Shown one piece after another: positions 8,036-11,871 of a stretch of DNA of 11,871 nucleotides. Both the position numbers and the translations under genes were made by a program. The stretch's first letter is position 1. Each line of letters starts with the position of its first letter. Location of the stretch: contig JAZSOS010000018.1 in NCBI GenBank assembly GCA_045537045.1, positions 1 to 11,871 on the forward strand. The letters are read 5' to 3'. The notes under the pieces are model-generated. The model was not told where the DNA came from, ran no database searches, and saw only the letters and a list, made by a program, of their open reading frames with translations. Source of the DNA: SIG480 sp045537045. Its GTDB lineage: Bacteria; Bacillota; Clostridia; Oscillospirales; JAAYXM01.

Positions 8036-8044
8036 ATCATACCA
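8036..8044 (-). promoter_or_regulatory. Candidate extended -10 promoter for the phage late operon
   Basis: The minus strand reads TGGTATGAT, an extended -10 element (TGn plus a hexamer with one mismatch to TATAAT). No good -35 hexamer is found at 17 bases; the expected -35 position (about 8059-8064) abuts and overlaps the first of the 11-bp repeats. That arrangement suits an activator-dependent promoter. The predicted start, near 8029, would give a leader of about 60 nt that contains the terminator at 7990-8020. Confidence 0.5.
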
Positions 8045-8062
8045 CGCTTTTTATTTTTTGAG

Positions 8063-8117
8063 TTGCCAGATTTTTGCCAGATTTTTGCCAGATTTTTGCC
8101 AAATTTTTGCCATTTTC
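8063..8117. repeat. Tandem 11-bp direct repeats (five copies)
   Basis: Copies begin at 8063, 8074, 8085, 8096 and 8107 with exact 11-base periodicity. Three are TTGCCAGATTT, the fourth is TTGCCAAATTT, and the fifth is diverged after TTGCCA (TTGCCATTTTC). In the direction of phage transcription the unit is TGGCAAAAATC. The array lies between the end of the methyltransferase gene and the candidate late promoter. Iterons of this sort commonly bind an activator, a terminase small subunit or a recombinase. One extra TTGCCAGA lies at 8149, inside the methyltransferase gene. Confidence 0.85.
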
Positions 8118-8127
8118 AGGCTACACT

Positions 8128-8946
8128 TTAACATCTGTTCTTACCAATTTGCCAGAACGCGACAGCACTTGCCGCCGCAACGTTGAGCGAATCCACGCCG
8201 TGCGCCATAGGTATTTTTACTGTATAGTCGCATTCGGCGATTGTTTTTTCTTTAAGTCCGTCTCCCTCTGTGCCTAGGACAATTGCAAGCTTTTCCTCGC
8301 CGAGAAGTTCTTCATCATCTATGCTGCGCGAGTCATCGCACAGTGCCATCGCCGCGGTCACAAAGCCATAGCTGCGAAGCGTTTCCTGCCAAGGCTCATC
8401 CGTGCCAAAGAATGACCACGGAATCTGAAACACCGTACCCATGCTTACGCGTGCCGATCGTCGGTAAAGCGGATTTGAACACCCCGGTGTGAGAAGCACT
8501 GCATCCATACCGAGCGCCGCTGCACTTCTGAAAATCGCACCTACGTTAGTCGGATTCATCACCTCTTCAAGCACTGCAATCCGCGTAGCATCGCGGCATA
8601 TATTCTCTACGGCGGGGAGCGCCGGACGAAGCATGGCACAAAGCATTCCGCGCGTAAGCTTATATCCTGTAAGCTGGGTAAGAACATCAAACACCGCCGT
8701 AAAAACCGGAATATCCCCACAACGGGCAATAACATCCTTCGCTTCTCTGTTTATGTGGTTTTTCTCACACAAAAACGAAAGCGGAACACATCCTGCATCA
8801 AGCGCACGCTGGATTACCTTGGGGCTTTCTGCAATAAACTGCCCCTTCTTCGGCTCTTCACGGTTTAAAAGCTGTGCCTCCGTAAGCCGTGCATATACAT
8901 CCAGCTCCGGCGCGTGAAAATCCTTAATTTCAATAATATTTTTCAT
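8128..8946 (-). CDS. SpoU/TrmH-family RNA 2'-O-methyltransferase
   Basis: This 272-residue enzyme transfers a methyl group from S-adenosylmethionine to a ribose 2'-OH of rRNA or tRNA. The three SpoU knot motifs are intact: NPTNVGAIFRSAA (131-143) with the conserved catalytic-type Asn and Arg140, LGTEGDGL (224-231), and IPMAHGVDSLNVAAASA (245-261), which binds the cofactor in the trefoil knot. Residues 1-110 form the N-terminal substrate-binding region (KKGQFIAESPKVIQRAL), as in the YsgA/RlmB-like branch, so an rRNA or tRNA target cannot be distinguished. The start ATG is preceded by an AGAAAAGGAT ribosome binding site. It is transcribed away from rpsO from its own promoter. It is complete, so any prophage insertion next to its 3' end has left its reading frame intact. 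Confidence 0.9.
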   Translation of the reverse strand: MKNIIEIKDFHAPELDVYARLTEAQLLNREEPKKGQFIAESPKVIQRALDAGCVPLSFLCEKNHINREAKDVIARCGDIPVFTAVFDVLTQLTGYKLTRGMLCAMLRPALPAVENICRDATRIAVLEEVMNPTNVGAIFRSAAALGMDAVLLTPGCSNPLYRRSARVSMGTVFQIPWSFFGTDEPWQETLRSYGFVTAAMALCDDSRSIDDEELLGEEKLAIVLGTEGDGLKEKTIAECDYTVKIPMAHGVDSLNVAAASAVAFWQIGKNRC

Positions 8947-8978
8947 ATCCTTTTCTCTTTCTGTGCTATTGTTTTCAT

Positions 8979-9007
8979 ATTATATATAATACAACATTCT
9001 ATGTGAA
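8979..9007 (-). promoter_or_regulatory. Promoter of the methyltransferase gene
   Basis: On the minus strand TTCACA (9002-9007) and TATAAT (8979-8984) are separated by exactly 17 bases. The -10 is perfect and the -35 has one mismatch to TTGACA. The predicted start near 8972 leaves a leader of about 25 nt before the ATG at 8946. Confidence 0.75.
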
Positions 9008-9114
9008 AAAGCAAGGAACAGGAAGATTGTGCCGATGTTGATGCCTCGAAAAGCATATTCTGAAAAAATCAAATAAATTTTTAAAATTTGGGGAAAATAA
9101 ATTCAAATTAAGTA

Positions 9115-9143
9115 TTTACATTTCGCAAAATGTGTGGTAGAAT
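9115..9143 (+). promoter_or_regulatory. Promoter of rpsO
   Basis: TTTACA (9115-9120) and TAGAAT (9138-9143) are 17 bases apart, and TGG before the -10 gives an extended -10. The 50 bases upstream (about 9062-9114) are strongly A/T-rich and could act as an UP element, fitting a highly expressed ribosomal protein gene. The predicted start is near 9150. The remaining bases between the two divergent promoters (9008-9061) show nothing else recognisable. Confidence 0.75.
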
Positions 9144-9149
9144 GTTATA

Positions 9150-9290
9150 GCATGCTAATGTGCCGTAGTTTCGGCTATGTGCAAAAGCACCCATGCCCGC
9201 GTCGCGGTTTTCGGGAAAATACGCCCGCTCTATGCGGGGAGTTCACCCGCCGGATTCTTCGACCGTGGCAAATAAATTAAAGAAAGGTGA
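9150..9290 (+). promoter_or_regulatory. Structured rpsO 5' leader, candidate S15 autoregulatory element
   Basis: From the predicted start the RNA can close GCAUG (9150-9154) with CAUGC (9192-9196) around two small hairpins: GCCG/CGGC (9162-9165 with 9172-9175) and GUGC-AAAA-GCAC (9179-9190). This makes a three-way junction. S15 binds three-way junctions in 16S rRNA and in several of its own mRNAs. Downstream, GCGGG (9234-9238) can pair with either CCCGC at 9224-9228 or CCCGC at 9246-9250, giving alternative stems. The ribosome binding site AAAGGTGA follows at 9284-9290. The stems are short and were read by eye. Function is inferred. Confidence 0.45.
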
Positions 9291-9297
9291 AAGCAAA

Positions 9298-9564
9298 ATG
9301 ATTCTCAAAGAGAAAAAGACTGAGGTTATCACGAATAACCGTCTCCACGACACCGACACAGGTTCACCGGAGGTGCAGATCGCTATCCTTACACAGCGTA
9401 TCTCTGAGCTCACAGAGCATCTTAAGGTACACCACAAGGATAACCATTCCCGCCGCGGTCTTCTCAAGATGGTAGGTAAGCGCCGCAGCTTGCTCAACTA
9501 TCTCCAGAAGAAAGACATTGAGCGTTATCGCGCAATCGTCGCAAAGCTCGGACTCCGTAAGTAA
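9298..9564 (+). CDS. rpsO: 30S ribosomal protein S15
   Basis: This is the 88-residue primary-binding protein of the 30S platform. It contacts the 16S rRNA central domain and forms a bridge to the 50S subunit. The family signature is clear: LHDTDTGSPEVQIAILTQRI (about residues 17-36), HLKVHHKDNHSRRGLLKMVG (about 41-60), then GKRRSLLNYLQKKD. Length is standard. The ATG at 9298 follows AAAGGTGA by 7 bases. The frame is open upstream to 9193, but that stretch is the structured leader and lacks a ribosome binding site. The next gene is pnp, the usual bacterial partner, so the two are probably co-transcribed. Confidence 0.98.
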   Translation: MILKEKKTEVITNNRLHDTDTGSPEVQIAILTQRISELTEHLKVHHKDNHSRRGLLKMVGKRRSLLNYLQKKDIERYRAIVAKLGLRK

Positions 9565-9576
9565 GTTCGAAGTTGT

Positions 9577-9602
9577 CCCCCGGACGGGGCTCCGTCCGGG
9601 GG
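9577..9602 (+). terminator. GC-rich hairpin after rpsO (weak terminator or processing site)
   Basis: CCCCCGGACGG (9577-9587) and CCGTCCGGGGG (9592-9602) form a perfect 11-bp stem with a GGCT loop, 12 bases after the rpsO stop. Only ATTTAAAG follows, so the U-tract is weak. It could end a share of the transcripts, stabilise the rpsO mRNA 3' end, or mark a processing site, while letting polymerase continue into pnp. No separate strong promoter for pnp was found between here and 9752. Confidence 0.6.
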
Positions 9603-9628
9603 ATTTAAAGCATTATCCCAAAATACGA

Positions 9629-9719
9629 AGCTTTCCCGCACAATGGTTTTTAGCAATTGGAGTGTTTGTTAAAACGCTTTGACACCCGCTCCAAGTGCTA
9701 AACCCACTTCGGGAAAGCT
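9629..9719 (+). promoter_or_regulatory. Long hairpin in the pnp 5' leader
   Basis: Three colinear stems fold the 91 bases onto themselves: AGCTTTCCCG (9629-9638) with CGGGAAAGCT (9710-9719), TTTAGCA (9649-9655) with TGCTAAA (9696-9702), and TTGGAG (9657-9662) with CTCCAA (9689-9694). All three are perfect. Small internal loops separate them and an apical loop of 26 bases remains. The structure ends 16 bases before the pnp AAGGAG. In E. coli a leader stem is cut by RNase III and then by PNPase to repress pnp. A similar autocontrol is plausible here but not shown. Confidence 0.7.
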
Positions 9720-9751
9720 CCGAAAAATAATGATAAAGGAGCGAAAAGAAA

Positions 9752-11871
9752 ATGAAAGAAATGGTTTTTTCCAAGAACAGAGTGTTCGAAACCGACTTCG
9801 CCGGCAGAAAGCTTGTTATTGAGACCGGCAAAATGGCAGGTCTTGCAAACGGCTCCTGCCTTGTCCGCTACGGCGAAACCGCAGTTTTGGTTACTGCAAC
9901 GGCATCAGAAAAGCCGCGCGCGGGGATTGACTTTTTCCCGCTTGCTGTTGACTTTGAAGAGCGCCTTTATGCAGTAGGCCGCATTCCGGGAAGCTTTATG
10001 CGCCGTGAGGGCCGCCCCAGCGAGCGCGCCATCCTCACTTCCCGCCTTATCGACCGTCCGATCCGCCCTCTTTTCCCGAAGGATCTCCGCAACGACGTTG
10101 CAGTTTCCATCACGGTTCTTTCCGTAGATAACGACTGCGCACCGGAAATTGCAGGTATGGTCGGTACGTCCATTGCACTCTCCATCTCCGATATTCCGTG
10201 GAACGGCCCGATTGCAGGCGTTTCCATCGGCTATGTTGACAATCAGTTTGTTGTTAACCCGACAAGTGCGCAGAGAGAAAAGTCAAGCCTTAACCTCACC
10301 GTTGCAGGCTCTGCAGAGAAGGTCGTTATGATTGAAGCAGGTGCAGACCAGATTGCTGACGACATTATGTTTGATGCAATCATGCTCGCACACGAGGAAA
10401 TCAAGAAGATTGTTGCATTCATCAAAGGCATTCAGGCTGAAATCGGCCTTCCAAAGTTTGAATATGAGCAGGTTCCGTTTGATAACGACCTCTTTGAAGA
10501 GCTCAAGGCAAACATTCTCGACCGCGTCCGCGCAGGTATGGATACCGACGATAAAACAATCCGCGACAAGCGCTTCAAGGTTCTTTCCGATGAACTTATC
10601 GCAGAATATTCCGAAAAGTATCCGGAAATTGAAACCTATCTCGGCGAATGCATCTACAAGCTCCAGAAGATAGTCGTACGTCAGTGGCTGCTTGAGGGCA
10701 AGCGCGTTGACGGCCGTGCTCTCGATGAAGTTCGCCCGCTCGCTGCAGAGGTTGGTGTTCTCCCGCGCACACACGGAAGCGGTATGTTCACCCGCGGTCA
10801 GACTCAGGTTCTTACCGTTGCAACACTCGGCACAATTGCTGACCAGCAGAAGCTTGACACCATTTACGAAGAAGAGTTCAAGAGATATATCCACCACTAC
10901 AACTTCCCGTCCTACTCCGTCGGTGAGGCACGTCCGAGCCGCGGTCCGGGCAGACGTGAAATCGGTCACGGTGCTCTTGCAGAACGCGCTCTTGAGCCGG
11001 TTATCCCGAGCGAGGAAGAGTTCCCGTACAGCATCCGCCTCGTTTCCGAGGTATTAAGCTCCAATGGTTCTACCTCTCAGGGCTCTATCTGCGGTTCTAC
11101 TCTTGCTCTTATGGACGCAGGTGTTCCGATCAAGGCTCCCGTTGCAGGTATCTCCTGCGGTCTTGTTACCGACGAGGATAAATGGCTTACCTTTATCGAC
11201 ATTCAGGGCGTAGAAGACTTCTACGGCGATATGGACTTTAAGGTTGCAGGTACAAAGGCTGGTATCACTGCTATTCAGATGGACCTCAAGACAGACGGTC
11301 TCACCCCCGAAATCATCCGCAGCGCACTCACAATAACACGCGATGCAAGATATCGTATTCTTGATGAAATCATGCTTCCGTGCATCAACGAGCCGCGTGC
11401 AGAGCTTTCAAAGTACGCTCCGAAGATGCTCCATATGACAATCGACCCGGATAAGATTCGTGATGTTATCGGTAAGGGCGGAAGCGTTATCCAGAAGATT
11501 GTTGCTGATACAGGCGCAAAGATTGATATTGAGGATGACGGTAACATATATATCTCTGCTATTGATGCTGAGGCTTGCCAGAACGCAAAGAAGGTTATTG
11601 AGACCATCGTTCTCGACCCGGTTGTCGGAGAACTCTATTACGGTAAGGTTGTCCGTGTTATCCCGATTGGCGCATTCGTTGAAATCGCTCCGGGTAAGGA
11701 CGGCATGGTACACATCTCAAAGCTTGAGAACCGCCGTGTAGAAAAGGTTGAGGATGTTCTTAATGTCGGCGATATGACATGGGTTAAGTTCATGGGCGTT
11801 GACGATAAGGGCAGAACAAACTTCTCCCGTAAGGACGCTTATAACGACCTTGCAAAGCGCGAGGCAGAAGC
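9752..11871 (+). CDS. pnp: Polynucleotide phosphorylase (3' end cut by window edge)
   Basis: This is the phosphate-dependent 3'-to-5' exoribonuclease of the RNA degradation machinery; it also adds heteropolymeric tails. 706 codons are visible, close to the usual total of about 700-750. Domains in order: first RNase PH-like domain (about 10-220, with FFPLAVDFEERLYAVGRIPG and RREGRPSERAIL), the all-helical domain (about 235-310), second RNase PH-like domain (about 320-550, with the metal-site motif GDMDFKVAGT at 492-501), the KH domain (about 556-615, IRDVIGKGGSVIQKI with GKGG at 574-577) and the S1 domain (about 626-700, GKVVRVIPIGAFVEIAPGKD). The ATG at 9752 follows AAGGAG by 10 bases. Catalytic and RNA-binding motifs look intact. 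Only the short C-terminal tail is missing. Confidence 0.98.
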   Translation, partial: MKEMVFSKNRVFETDFAGRKLVIETGKMAGLANGSCLVRYGETAVLVTATASEKPRAGIDFFPLAVDFEERLYAVGRIPGSFMRREGRPSERAILTSRLIDRPIRPLFPKDLRNDVAVSITVLSVDNDCAPEIAGMVGTSIALSISDIPWNGPIAGVSIGYVDNQFVVNPTSAQREKSSLNLTVAGSAEKVVMIEAGADQIADDIMFDAIMLAHEEIKKIVAFIKGIQAEIGLPKFEYEQVPFDNDLFEELKANILDRVRAGMDTDDKTIRDKRFKVLSDELIAEYSEKYPEIETYLGECIYKLQKIVVRQWLLEGKRVDGRALDEVRPLAAEVGVLPRTHGSGMFTRGQTQVLTVATLGTIADQQKLDTIYEEEFKRYIHHYNFPSYSVGEARPSRGPGRREIGHGALAERALEPVIPSEEEFPYSIRLVSEVLSSNGSTSQGSICGSTLALMDAGVPIKAPVAGISCGLVTDEDKWLTFIDIQGVEDFYGDMDFKVAGTKAGITAIQMDLKTDGLTPEIIRSALTITRDARYRILDEIMLPCINEPRAELSKYAPKMLHMTIDPDKIRDVIGKGGSVIQKIVADTGAKIDIEDDGNIYISAIDAEACQNAKKVIETIVLDPVVGELYYGKVVRVIPIGAFVEIAPGKDGMVHISKLENRRVEKVEDVLNVGDMTWVKFMGVDDKGRTNFSRKDAYNDLAKREAE

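Noticed and set aside
8063..8117. CRISPR-like array
   Set aside because: The 11-base units are directly abutting with no spacers and are far too short for CRISPR repeats.
9193..9297. N-terminal extension of S15 upstream of 9298
   Set aside because: S15 proteins start at MILKEKK-like sequence; the upstream frame is the structured leader and has no ribosome binding site.
10283..10969. Minus-strand open frame of 228 codons inside pnp
   Set aside because: It lies entirely opposite well-conserved pnp codons; the frame is a by-product of the pnp codon usage.

Overview
This window joins the start of a tailed-phage (prophage) late operon, on the minus strand from about 8020 down past base 1, to a bacterial housekeeping region running from about 8128 to the right edge. 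The host genes encode a SpoU/TrmH-family RNA methyltransferase (minus strand) and, divergent from it, ribosomal protein S15 (rpsO) and polynucleotide phosphorylase (pnp), which runs off the right edge. The rpsO-pnp pair, strong AGGAGG-type ribosome binding sites, sigma-A-type promoters with 17-bp spacers and the protein sequences suggest a Firmicute, probably an intestinal-type Clostridia. I cannot name a species from sequence alone.

Phage region, in transcription order (right to left): a tandem array of 11-bp repeats; an extended -10 promoter; an intrinsic terminator in the leader; a short terminase small-subunit-like gene; the large terminase with clear ATPase and nuclease motifs; a 685-residue beta-rich tail nozzle/hub-like protein; a 302-residue Ala-rich coiled-coil protein with an HTH-like C-terminus; an 80-residue single-span membrane protein; the portal; and the first 491 codons of a large internal-virion-like protein. 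The genes are packed tightly, with stop/start overlaps or gaps under 25 bases. The exception is an 88-base gap with a perfect inverted repeat between the portal and the last gene. A nozzle-like protein, a portal and a large Ala/Gly-rich virion protein fit a short-tailed (podovirus-like) particle. No major capsid protein, protease, integrase, repressor or lysis gene lies in the window.

Host region: the methyltransferase and rpsO are transcribed divergently from a 351-base spacer holding a good promoter for each. The rpsO leader (about 148 nt) can fold into a three-way junction near its 5' end, as expected of an S15-autoregulated leader. Between rpsO and pnp lie a GC-rich hairpin without a strong U-tract and then a 91-nt extended hairpin just before the pnp ribosome binding site. 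This layout suggests read-through transcription and post-transcriptional control of pnp.

The most interesting part is the boundary at 7990-8130. Five helically phased copies of TTGCCAGATTT-like repeats abut a promoter whose short transcript meets a terminator before the terminase genes. This resembles a late-gene switch (an activator or antiterminator target), but it could also be partly a host gene terminator next to a prophage attachment site.
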